The translations under genes and the position numbers were made by a program. Below are positions 1 through 8,380 of a stretch of 20,359 nt of DNA, piece by piece (positions within the stretch are counted from its first letter, which is position 1; the number at the start of each line of letters is the position of its first letter). Origin of the DNA: Penium margaritaceum (Eukaryota; Streptophyta; Zygnematophyceae; Desmidiales; Peniaceae); contig SZWC01018940.1 of NCBI GenBank assembly GCA_023375785.1, positions 11,586-31,944 on the forward strand. Reading direction: 5' to 3'. The notes beneath the pieces were generated by a model. That model had not been told where the DNA came from, did not search any database, and saw nothing but the letters and a program-made list of their open reading frames with translations.

Positions 1-62
1 CCCGCCTTTTTGGGCTCCAGATTTCCCGCCTCCCTCCCTCCCCCTTTCCCTTTCATGCTCAG
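1..62 (+). other. 3' end of an intron (pyrimidine tract and acceptor AG)
   Basis: A long C/T run (about 22-56) is followed by CATGCTCAG, a textbook 3' splice site with the AG at 61-62. The frame used downstream is also open through this stretch, so unspliced translation cannot be excluded. The pyrimidine tract is conserved in the second copy of the segment (3190-3232), where it ends in TTGAG. Its retention in both copies shows that the duplication was made at the DNA level and not through a spliced RNA. The upstream exon lies outside the window. Confidence 0.6.
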
Positions 63-517
63 GGAATCACTCGCACACCACTATCGAAACGGCGAGGGAC
101 GGGAGAAGCACCTCTGCTGCCCCTCAAGACCCTCGTGGATCTCTCTCGGCACCACCACCGCCGCTGCAGCAGCAGGGCGAAGCAGGAGCTCCAGAGTATT
201 TGCTCGCCCGACTTTATCCTGACGGTGCCGCGGCTTCCGCTGCTGCCGGCGGTGGAGATGCTTCTGCTGCAGCTCCCAGCAGCAGCAACTCCACTACCGC
301 CGCAGCTGTTGCTGCCGATGGTGCTGGTGCTGGTGCTTCTCGAGCGGGAGTTGAAGCTGGGCAGCGCGGCGATGAGGTTCGCCCGGGAACAGACGCGGCG
401 GGCGCCTTTGGCAGTGTTCTGCCGATCCCGGACGATTTCGAGGAGCAGATGAGACTCGCTCTCGCTCTCTCATTGGCCGAGGCCGAGGAGTCCTCCCTGA
501 GGCAGCCGGATTCATGA
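63..517 (+). CDS. Terminal exon of a ubiquitin-interacting-motif (UIM) protein, 5' partial
   Basis: The exon enters in the second base of a codon and gives about 150 residues to the TGA at 515-517. The first 45 residues are polar and proline-rich. Residues about 52-110 are low-complexity Ala/Gly/Ser. The last 28 residues hold EEQMRLALALSLAEAEE (about residues 125-141), which matches the UIM pattern: acidic run, hydrophobic residue, A-L, two residues, S, then acidic. Known UIMs are single helices that bind ubiquitin in proteasome, endosome and E3-ligase proteins, so the likely role is recognition of ubiquitinated partners; the parent protein is not identifiable from this exon. Two other frames are also open here because the DNA is GC-rich. 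I prefer this frame because the UIM and the final stop are kept in the second copy, with a length difference of exactly one codon (455 versus 458 bases). Codon use is GC-rich, unlike most of the window. Confidence 0.65.
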
Positions 518-759
518 CGCTATTTTAGGCCGACACTGTCCGTTTCTTCACCTCTTTTGTGACAAGTCTCTGAAACAATGAGTTTAGACAGAAGAAGTGC
601 ATGGGAGAAAGAGTTATTGCGTGTATAGTGCCAACTTGTCTGCCACCCGGGAAGTAGGAGACCCTTGTTACTCTTTGCCTTCTCCATGTCAAGAAAATGT
701 CCCAGTGGGGTCTCTCAATCATGTTTTTTTTAGGCGAAGCCAGTTGGGTTATTTCCATT

Positions 760-765
760 AATAAA
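760..765 (+). promoter_or_regulatory. Candidate polyadenylation signal AATAAA
   Basis: A canonical AATAAA lies 243 bases after the stop of the UIM exon and is followed by a GT-rich stretch (TGTTGGGCTGGGG). That is a reasonable 3' end for the transcript. The matching site in the decayed second copy no longer reads AATAAA (AAAGTAAG at about 3940). The link to the gene is inferred from position only. Confidence 0.45.
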
Positions 766-1253
766 TGTTGGGCTGGGGCATTGACCCTTCTTGGGCTTGG
801 AAGCCGTGGTCACTGGCTTGTGAGGCCCTCCCGGTTGGCGGAGGCGACTCGTCAGCGGGTCACGACATTGTTGGAGCCACATGATGTTCGAATGCCACCT
901 TGAATGCTTCCTAAGCACCTTGTACCATCTCAAAAAGCAGGGACAAGTACTCAAATGACCCGTGGTTTGTTCTTCTCCACGTTGGCAATAATGCGGTTGG
1001 CAATGTTGCCTACGTTTTCCTTCACTGAGGCATCTGTGATTATTTGCTCCTCATGGTTGGAGCCCCGTCCATGTCCGTAAGATCTCAAGCTTGAGCTCTT
1101 ACAGACTCCAGGACATCTGGAGGTTAGAGATAGGTTTTTGGCCAGTCATTGTTTTGTGTTAATGTCCATCTAGCCTGATGTTTTTCCTGTCAGTTTGTGA
1201 CACGTAATGACCTTTACTTGCTTTACACTCAGGGAAACAACTATTCACGTCAA

Positions 1254-1627
1254 GTGCGTCACCAAGCACACCTGAAAATGAGGTGGTGCTTTCTCGGACG
1301 AAGACAGTTGAGGGGAAACGCAATCGTTGACGTCGAAGCGACATTGGAGACATTGTACAAATGGTTTGCCGTAACATGCTTAAGACCGTGGTGGTTTGTC
1401 GCAACACTCTCAAGAATTTTTTTTGTTTCGCGCATGAATTTTAATGCTTTGCGAAGCGTTTTAAAAAAAAATGTTAGGTTTACTCAAGATCACGAGGGAG
1501 AGTAGGCAAAGAAATAGGAGTAGCCTCTGTGGAAGCGAATGTCAATCGTCAACAATGTTCTGCCTTCCCCACCATAAGGGTGCACTGCCCTTGCTGTGCA
1601 GTGGCACTTAGTATGCTCTTACAATGC
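1254..1627. other. Unassigned spacer
   Basis: Mixed-composition DNA just beyond the duplicated segment. Short open frames exist on both strands but have no recognisable domain and no counterpart in copy 2. There are runs of T and A at 1416-1423 and 1462-1470. I see no gene here. Confidence 0.4.
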
Positions 1628-1705
1628 TCTTACTTTTCTTGTGATGTGCACTTACTGTGTTCTTACTTTTCTTGTGATGTGCACTTACTGTGTTCTTACT
1701 TTTCT
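1628..1705. repeat. 33-bp tandem repeat, 2.4 copies
   Basis: The units 1628-1660 and 1661-1693 are identical (each begins TCTTACTTTTCTTGTGATGT), followed by a partial third unit to about 1705. Because 33 is a multiple of three, the array stays open as an 11-residue repeat in one frame. The perfect identity points to recent slippage or unequal exchange. Confidence 0.9.
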
Positions 1706-2014
1706 TTCACCGTGCTATCTCTATATGCGTCTGTTGCTTGGGATACATCCTCAGGAGCACGAGGCAGAGCAGCGAAGGGTAGACATGGCGGTTGCGGGAG
1801 CATCGACAGCAAATGTGCACTCCGCAAGCAACATATCCGCCTCATTCGCTACTGCTGTTGGTGGGCTATGCAAAGCAATGTTATGCAAAGCGATTCTTTT
1901 TCAAGGCATGAGAGTGTGAAACATCCCGTGAACAGACTTTTGGAGCAAAGATGGGCCTCTTAGAGCGTCAACAGTGACAGCGATGAGTGGTGAGAGGATT
2001 CTGCGTAATTTGAA

Positions 2015-2122
2015 GGGTGTGACATATTTTGGCGAGACATTGGAGTGTCATACATTTTGCGGAGGGTTGGAGTGTGAGATGTTTTGTGGAGGGTTGGGGT
2101 GTAAGAAACATTTGTGAGACAT
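2015..2122. repeat. 27-bp degenerate tandem repeat, 4 copies
   Basis: Four units of exactly 27 bp (2015, 2042, 2069, 2096) share the pattern GGnGTGTnA...TTTTG.GGAG.GTT. On the minus strand they read as nine-residue repeats such as LTLQPSAKC in an open frame of 86 codons (2228-1968). I regard that as a consequence of the period and not as evidence of a gene, since there is no ATG-led domain or conservation to support it. Confidence 0.8.
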
Positions 2123-2305
2123 ATTTTAAAGTGATGATGTACCTCTCAAGGGATTTACAACAAGTGTATGGCCATCTCGCCTCACTCGACGTCTTCTGCA
2201 GCCAATTGCTACAAATGTGTGGTGTCACTGGACTTTCGAAAAAGAATACTCACTACTCCCTTGTCACGAGTAACTCACCCATGCACACACAACGGCAACG
2301 GTTGT

Positions 2306-2524
2306 AGCTGATGGACCCGGAGTAGCCTCTCCCCCTCCCCACCTTCCATACTGCATCCCCCTCTCCAACACCCCTCCCCACCCTCCCCACATTCCATCTA
2401 CCCCACAGACCGCCCGTGTCTCGTCTTGTATCGAAGTACCCACTTTTCGCAACTTGTCAAAGCCTTTTTCTCTCGACGTTGCTACAGTTGATGTGTCCGG
2501 AGCAGCCTCTCCCCTCCCCAACTT
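2306..2524. repeat. Duplicated C-rich block (about 180 bp period)
   Basis: The stretch 2306-2345 (GATGGACCCGGAGTAGCCTC and a following C-rich run) is repeated at 2486-2524 (GATGTGTCCGGAGCAGCCTC and a C-rich run). The interval between them is pyrimidine-rich. At 2371-2388 four C-tracts (4, 4, 3 and 4 bases) with one-base spacers make a strong G-quadruplex motif on the minus strand and a possible i-motif on the plus strand. Confidence 0.7.
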
Positions 2525-2525
2525 C

Positions 2526-3170
2526 ACCACTCCTACCGGCTCCTTCAACCTCTATCGTTCAATTTCTTTATAGCACATACCCAAGTTGTCATTGACCCCA
2601 TCTCACACACTCTACTCACAACGGCGGGCTGACTTTATACGGGTTCCCTAGCAAACCCAATAACTCCGACGAACCAAATGGTAGGGGGTTTTCCGCCATT
2701 TGATTGTTTGCCATGAATCAGCCATTTGAATAGGTCTTACTGTAAACAGGATAAACCTGGGTAAGCTAGAGAGTGTCGAGATTAACGCCATGCGCGGGTG
2801 CGGATCCTTCAATGACATCTTTACCCTCACATACTCACAATGCCTTCATCCCTCAGTTGGTTGTATTATCCCTCTTGTGCATCCCTGCCTACTGAGGTTG
2901 GAGTAAAGACAGGTGGATTTACATCCTACTCTTGAGGTAACCACATGACAAGAAAGAAACCTTCAGACAACAACACGCCAGCGGCCAGGTCATCGTTATG
3001 AAATCACGATTTTACTATCCTTTCTTCTCTTTCAAGGAAATGTTTTCTTTCTCATTGTCTTCATTGCCTCCACCTTTAGCACAATGGGTCGAGAGATGTT
3101 GTTATGTTGTTGTCCCTACGACCCTTCTCGGGCTCATTTGGGTCCTTGCCTTCCATCTCCGTTCATGCCT
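2526..3170. other. Spacer upstream of duplication copy 2
   Basis: No supported gene. The part from about 2998 to 3170 is pyrimidine-rich and should correspond to the intron or upstream exon that lies left of the window edge in copy 1. It contains an open frame from ATG 3084 running through the intron-like tract. Without the matching part of copy 1 this cannot be judged. Confidence 0.35.
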
Positions 3171-4440
3171 TGGCCCTCTGAGGCTCAAAGTTCCCCCTCT
3201 CCCTCCCTCCCCCTTTTCCCTCTCATGTTGAGGGAATTACTCACACATCATTTTCAAGACAGCAAGGGAGGGGAGAAGCGCCACTGCTCTCTTCCACGAC
3301 CCTAGTGGATCTTTCTCGGGACCGTAGGTGCAGCTGGGAAACATAGGAGCTCCAAACTATTTTCTCGATTGGTTTTGTCCCAACCGTGCCGCGATCTTTA
3401 CTGTTGTCGGCAATGGAGATGCCTTTGTTGTTGCTTCTTGTAGCAGCATTGCCACTACCTTCGCAACTGTTGCTGCCGATGGGGATCGTGTTGGTGCTGA
3501 TGGTGGTGTTTGAGCTTCTTGAGTGGGAGTTGAAGCTGGGCAGCCTGGCAATGAGGTTGGCCCGGGAGTGGACACAGGTTTGGCAGGCGCTATGCCGATC
3601 CTGGACGATTTTGGGGAGCAGATGAAACTCGCTATTCCTTTATCATTGGCCGAGGCTAATGAGTCGTCCCTTGGACAGCCAGGTTCATGACGTCAAAAGC
3701 CCAATAGTGTGAGTTACTTCACCTCTTTGTGATAGTTCTTCAAGAAAAGAGTTGAGGAACCAAAAGTCAGTAGGAGAAGGAATTACATGTAGAAATAAAT
3801 GACCGTATGCTACCAACTTGTCTTGCCAATAAGGGGGCAGGAGTCCCTTGTATGCTACCTTTTTCCTTCCCCATGTCAAGAAATGTGCAATGGGTTCCCT
3901 TTTAATCATGTTTGTGTTGTTAAGCCATTTTTTTGGTTCCAAAGTAAGTGATGGGATGGGGCATTGACCCGTGATGATTTTGGGAGGTGTGGTCTTGTTA
4001 CTGCCCTCTCAGTTGGTGTAGGCAACTCTCTGGCTGATCAGGATACTATAGGAGCAACATGATAAAACTTCAAATGCCACTTAGAATGTTCCCTAAGCAC
4101 CTTATACAATCTCGTGATGGAGGGAAAACCACCCATTCGACCAATCGTTGTTCTTGGTCAACTCAATGTCAGCCCTAAAATCCTATGAAAAATTTTCCAC
4201 AATTTCTTTGACCAAGTAGTCTGCAATTCTTTGCTCCTGTCGAAGCCCTGTCCATGTCCCTTGGATCTCTGGCCTGAATTCTCCTTGACTTGATGACACT
4301 TAAAGGGTCAGAGATAGGCTTTTGGAAGTCACTGTGTTTATGTGTAAGTGTCCATCTAGCATAGTGTGGTCTGATCTGTTTCAACGACACGGAAACCTTT
4401 TGACTTGCTCCACACTCACGCATGTGACTATTCACATCAA
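3171..4440. repeat. Segmental duplication, copy 2
   Basis: Diverged direct repeat of 1-1253 in the same orientation. It keeps the pyrimidine tract, the exon, the 3' region and the downstream flank in the same order. It is visibly more AT-rich than copy 1 within the exon. The 3' part (about 3960-4440) shows the same landmarks as 779-1253. Outside the pseudo-exon I see no gene. Confidence 0.8.
3233..3690 (+). pseudogene. Decayed copy of the UIM terminal exon
   Basis: The alignment to 63-517 runs without a net frame change (458 versus 455 bases), but the frame carries TAG at 3325, TGA at 3511 and TGA at 3520. The UIM helix is still readable (GEQMKLAIPLSLAEANE). The central Ala of the A-L-x-x-S core has shifted (LALALS to LAIPLS), which would weaken a ubiquitin-binding helix. 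The final stop (3688-3690) is at the homologous place. In an aligned 114-base block (224-337 against 3385-3498) I count 30 differences. Of these, 19 are C-to-T or G-to-A going from copy 1 to copy 2, 2 are the reverse transitions and 9 are transversions. This indicates decay through cytosine deamination in a silenced copy. An unlikely alternative is that splicing removes the stops. Confidence 0.8.
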
Positions 4441-4680
4441 TTGTTTCAAAAGAACTCTTGAGGGGATGAATATAAACTGAGCCACTAACCTGGCACAGCC
4501 CTCCGTCATGGACTCTGAACTGGAGGCCAACACAACACTTCTGGGCATTTTTTTGTGCATTCTGGCATGTCTCCCACACCTGAAGAAGCCATTTTTTTGC
4601 ATGCCCTAACAGGCCATCAATACACGTCTGAACTGCTGCTTCATGGGAGCAATGTGTGACGGGTATGTGACATTCTCTGC
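4441..4680. other. Spacer between duplication copy 2 and the transposase remnant
   Basis: This stretch has no counterpart beside copy 1. It forms part of a 171-codon ATG-led frame on the minus strand (4690-4175), the longest clean frame in the window, but that frame has no recognisable domain. In copy 1 the homologous part hits a stop after a frame change. The N-terminal part of the transposase may extend back into it, but I cannot trace it. Confidence 0.3.
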
Positions 4681-5586
4681 TTAGATCCATGGAGGTTTGA
4701 CGTCCACGTCCGTATGCTCACAGAATTTGGACTGGCATCAATCCCTTGGGTGTCCGTGGAGGAGTCTGTTGCCACCTTTCTGACGGCTATAACTGATAGC
4801 AAGGGTCAGAGGAGAAGTGTGGAGGCTTTTTAGCTCTCCTGTGAGACATTCGCCGTCATATCCGGCACGTCCTTCATCAAATTATGCTTCGTGGACCCTT
4901 TGTCATCACGCCGTTGGATGAGTCGATTGTTCAGTCAAAGATTTTCGGCTGATGTGCTTCTTCCCATGGTTCAAGGATTAAGTGGGTGCCCTTGACCATG
5001 TGCATATTTGGACATGGATTCCCATGCATCAGCAGCAGTCCTAATTCAACCTTGAGTCCTAGAAGACACATCATGTGCTATTGGCTGTGAGCTTTGATGA
5101 AAGCATCACTTGGGTGCACGCATGTTGGGAGGGAAGAGCGCACCACAGCTGGGTTCTAGGCAATGTTTCAGTGAACGGTTTTGCCATATCCGAGGGAAAT
5201 TGCTACCTTTCAGACACAGGCTTTACTCTCACCAAGTCTGTCCACAATCCATTTCCTGGTGTGATGTACCATCTTCGTGATGAGGGGATCGAGGGTGCCC
5301 AGTTGGGGCCGGAAACTCCGCAGAAATTGTTCAATATTTTCACTCGTCTTTACATACTAGAGTAGTGCCAGTACAGTTGAAGCACAATTTTCAGGTTTTG
5401 CATGACATGGAGGGGTGATCACTCCACGTGTAGCGTGACATTGTTGTGGCAGCTTGCATCTTGCAAAATATTTTCATCAAGTGCTCTGGACAGGCTCATG
5501 GGTACTGTGATGATTTTAGGTTGACATCGAGGAGCCTCAGCAGTGGCAGCATGACCAAATTTGTCCCCTCCAGCTGGTTTGCATGA
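4681..5586 (+). pseudogene. PIF/Harbinger (HARBI1-type) DDE transposase, frameshifted remnant
   Basis: Four frame segments follow the order of a DDE_Tnp_4 transposase. From 4681, VSVEESVATFL and SVEAF*LSCETF match the helical N-terminal region. From 4854, VLHQIMLRGPFVITP continues it. From 4949, FFPWFKD*VGALDHVHI carries the first catalytic Asp (codon 4994); then come VLLAVSFDESITWVHACWEG, the second Asp in YLSDTGF (codon 5213), YHLRDEG, and FNIFTRLYILE with the Glu at codon 5360. From 5377, LKHNFQVLHDMEG and DIVVAACILQNIFIK match the C-terminal region, where the family has a motif like ALHN. The second Asp to Glu spacing is 48 residues, as expected for PIF/Harbinger. Stops lie at 4831, 4979, 5042, 5060, 5363, 5416 and 5431, with at least three frame changes, so it cannot be active. 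In the AHDS-type motif the residue after AH is His. Family membership is confident; the exact 5' limit is not. Confidence 0.85.
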
Positions 5587-6469
5587 TGTAGAGGAGGCAA
5601 GTCAGTGGAGGATGACCATTGCATGTGGCATGTACTTGGCCTATGTTGCTCCACATGCTCAGAGGGGATAGAACGCATGGCAGGCATGTTTGGCTTTGCC
5701 TATTACTCTCTGACCATTGTGCAAGTGCATGCTCAAGACCTAAACTCATCTACTTCCAAACTATGCATGCTCTACATGCTCTCTTTGTTCCATATTATGC
5801 ATGCTATACATCATGAAATGGCTTTGAACCACAGTCTTTATCTAGTTGCGCACATTAATGACCATGAAATTCCCATAGTAGGAATGTCAGTCATGGAGGA
5901 AGACTCCTAAGGATTGTCACATGGACTGCCACATGGACTGTCACGATATCATTTCAAAGAGTGGTCTAGTGTAGACAATCTTTGTAATTGCAAGATCTCT
6001 TTCTATTTTTTTGTGACATGTTCATGGGCACCATTACTTAAATTGGTCAAAAAATATGCATTCATATCCATGCAAAATGCTTCAGCATAGGTCATGGACA
6101 GAAATACATGGGACTACGAGTAGCCACAACACAACAATATCTCAAATTTGGGCGGCTGCAATCTAGCCTTGCAACAAGCAGCATTGCCATGGTCGTATGA
6201 CCTCTTTGACACGGCAGCCTCTTGTATACTCTTGCACTGAGGGCACTCTGAGTACGCTCTTAATACAACCAACCCCGACCCCATGAAAAATTCCACGTGA
6301 CAAACAGTGGAAGCACAATGGAACTATCTTCATTGATGTAGACCGACATGCTTTCCACCATGCATTACAATACGCATAACACAAGTCAATATTAGTTCAT
6401 TACAAGCAGGTTTAGACCATGATTTCAAGGAGGAATTCAAGTGCAAGAAGTGGATAGAAACTCACCAAG
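5587..6469. other. Spacer between two converging broken genes
   Basis: No supported gene. Short CATG-rich direct repeats occur at 5764-5815. A 12-bp repeat, TGTCACATGGAC / TGCCACATGGAC, occurs at about 5916-5940. If the two flanking pseudogenes belong to one Harbinger element, this is its internal spacer. Confidence 0.35.
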
Positions 6470-7508
6470 TTATGGTGCTGGCTTCAGGCTCCAAAAATTT
6501 TGGACATTGGTTTCAGCCTCCACAAATGCTTCGGCAATCTGAGGGTGCTCAGAAAGAAAAATGAGTAGCTCAGCCTTGCGGCTGGGGCTCACTTCTCGGT
6601 TTTTGTTGACAATAGGACTGGGCTGCTGCATCCAAGGACCATAGTCTGCTCCAACCATGTGGTTGAGAAATTGTTTCAGTTCGAATCCAGCCTTGCTGAC
6701 ACTCCCTGCCAACAGATCGCTCTTACGGCGGCCAATAGGTGAACTCAGCCCCTTCTTCATGATGTGTGCAGCTGCTTCACCCCCCAACTCCCCCTTTGAC
6801 TGACTGCTGCCCGGCCCGGAGCTAACATCAACACCTGCACCGTTGGGCAGGACTGGAGTGGCCTAGTAAGCGATGCCCGGGCCCTTGGCAGCTACGGCCG
6901 CAACAGAGGTAGCTCCTCCCCATCCAGCTGGTGGTGCCTGTGTCCCCTGCTGTGCAGCTGCCATGTTAACGTTGTTGCTGCCAGAGTTTGCTGGCATGGT
7001 AGGGCAAAGTGGTGCACTCACGTCAGCCGTCCCGCTTGGAAGACCGACGGCAAGCCACATGACGGCGAGCCACATACCCCAACACGGCGGTGCCCCTGTC
7101 AGCGCCATCACATCTTGCTTCTACTACTGCAGCTCCAGGTGCGCGAATGCTTGCCGCTGCCTTAGCACCCGTGCAGAAGTATGGCTCATGCAAAACCTCC
7201 ACCTGCTTGTTAGCCTGGAAAGATGGACGTTGGGTCTAAAATGCCCATGGCTATCAAAATCTCGTCCATGTTTTCAGAATCTTGCCATGCCAGCGTAGGC
7301 CCGAGTCGTTCATGCCGTCAGTGTCATCGTCATCGGCATCCACATCAATGTTGAGATCCACTAACGGCTCAGTCCCACCACCATTCTGCTCCCACATCTT
7401 GATTTCATCCATTCCATCATCATCCACCTCATTTTCTGCTTTGTTATCCCAAGATAGAGCAAGCATTTCATCTCCCGGGTGGGGGCCCGCACCATGAGGT
7501 AGAGTCAA
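6470..7508 (-). pseudogene. Broken coding region of unknown family, possibly the Harbinger partner gene
   Basis: Read leftwards, four frame segments look like one protein. The first (7508 to about 7290) is acidic, with MLALSWDNKAENEVDDDGMD and then a run of Asp. The second (about 7289-7210) reads MDEILIAMGILDPTSIFPG. The third (about 7225-7023) reads QVEVLHEPYFCTGAKAAASI. The fourth (from about 7111) is Ala/Gly/Pro/Gln-rich with a single in-frame TAG at 6865-6863. It then continues in the same frame into a charged helical C-terminus (KAGFELKQFLNHMVGADYG; SRKAELLIFLSEHPQIAEAF) that ends at TAA 6472-6470. I do not recognise a domain. PIF/Harbinger elements usually encode a second, Myb/SANT-like protein, and this region faces the transposase remnant; that link is inference. 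A retrotransposon gag or a decayed host gene are alternatives. A GGTGAGTTT donor-like site lies just after the stop (about 6463). Confidence 0.45.
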
Positions 7509-7615
7509 CCAAAGCCATTTTATTCACTAGAAAAAACATGTATGAATGAAATTTGTGTGATGAGAAGGTTCTAGGAAGTTATACACTTGTTAACAATGTA
7601 GCTTTGCTTGATTCA

Positions 7616-8380
7616 GAGGAGGATGGGTGGACGGTGTATCAAGGGGTTTGTGGAGAGTGCACACGGAAGTGAAGGAGTGATAGAGTGATATGAGAGTATA
7701 CATGTACACCAGTGTAACCGGTTCTATGAATTGAGCCAAAGGTGGATTGGAGGGGAGGGGAGTCTTTTATGTTGAAAGTGCATATGGTGAGTGAGCATGG
7801 AGGTATATGAATACATACGTATGGTGATAACGACATATTACACTAGTGCACAATGTATTTAGTGTAATTCTAAAGTTCCGTTGGAGACGGCTGAAAGTCT
7901 AAGCGGGAAGGAAATGTGGAGGTGTATTTTGAGGTATGTTAGTTGCACATATAACTGTGGTTGTGTGGAACATTTCATGGTTTAGGCAAGAGGAATGTGG
8001 AGGGTGGCGAGGGAATTTGGTGTGAAAGTGCATCTGGACAGTGTATTAGGATGTGTACAAAATATTGATTGTGGTGAGGATGAAGATATGCATTAGCGTA
8101 CATTGTCTTAAAGGGAAAGGCTGGAGTTAAGTGGGAGGAGGGAGTGTGGAGGCTGAAATTTTACGTGGGTAGTGAATGTTGATGTGTGCAAATGAATGAA
8201 CTGGCTTCTCTTCAAACCACGTACTAGTGTACAACATCATGTTATATCAGCAAGAGGAGTGTGTCATATGGGGAGGGGGTTTAGGTGAAAGTATACGTGG
8301 GGAATGTATGAGGAGGTATAAAAGTATCATAGTATAATATGAATGAAGGTGTATACGAGTGTTCAAGTTTATGTTCAGTT
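7616..8380. repeat. Higher-order repeat unit 1 (six monomers, 765 bp)
   Basis: The unit begins with GGAGGATGGGTGGACGGTGT and its landmarks recur in order in unit 2. Offsets are: GTATCA at 7636 and 8401 (765); GTATACATG at 7696 and 8479 (783); CACTAG at 7840 and 8617 (about 777); AAATGTGGAGG at 7912 and 8703 (791); GTGAAAGTGCAT at 8022 and 8815 (793); CAAGAGGAGTGTG at 8251 and 9043 (792). Corresponding monomers are closer to each other than neighbouring monomers within a unit, which defines a higher-order repeat. Confidence 0.8.

Larger units (their letters stand above)
1..1253. repeat. Segmental duplication, copy 1
   Basis: The whole stretch (intron tail, UIM exon and about 740 bases downstream) recurs at about 3171-4440. 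Landmarks in the same order are: the pyrimidine tract; the UIM exon; the motif CCAACTTGTCT (630 and 3812); CATGTCAAGAAA (686 and 3874); CATTGACCC (779 and 3961); CCTAAGCACCTT (909 and 4091); CCATCTAGC (1165 and 4349); and CTATTCAC (1241 and 4428). Similarity stops at about 1253. Small indels shift the offset from 3170 to 3187. Outside the exon I see no supported gene in 518-1253; it reads as 3' untranslated and intergenic DNA. Confidence 0.8.

Noticed and set aside
135..452. Alternative plus-strand frame (105 codons) and a minus-strand frame over the UIM exon
   Set aside because: They are open because of the high GC content. They do not share the conserved stop and lack the UIM that copy 2 also retains.
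1529..1963. 144-codon plus-strand frame containing an 11-residue repeat
   Set aside because: The frame stays open largely because of the 33-bp tandem repeat. It starts with GTG, is cysteine-rich without a recognisable pattern, and has no domain.
2998..3231. Open frame read as an upstream exon of the pseudo-copy
   Set aside because: It runs through the pyrimidine tract of a likely intron, and the matching part of copy 1 lies outside the window, so it cannot be tested here.
4175..4690. 171-codon minus-strand open frame, the longest clean frame in the window
   Set aside because: It straddles the end of duplication copy 2. The homologous part of copy 1 keeps the frame only for a short stretch (DVNS...EC.AS) before it shifts and stops. 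No domain was recognised, and the 5' part abuts the transposase remnant on the other strand.
6684..6700. GTTCGAATCC, a tRNA T-loop consensus
   Set aside because: The flanking bases do not pair as a T-stem, no acceptor, D or anticodon arms can be built around it, and it lies within the minus-strand coding remnant.
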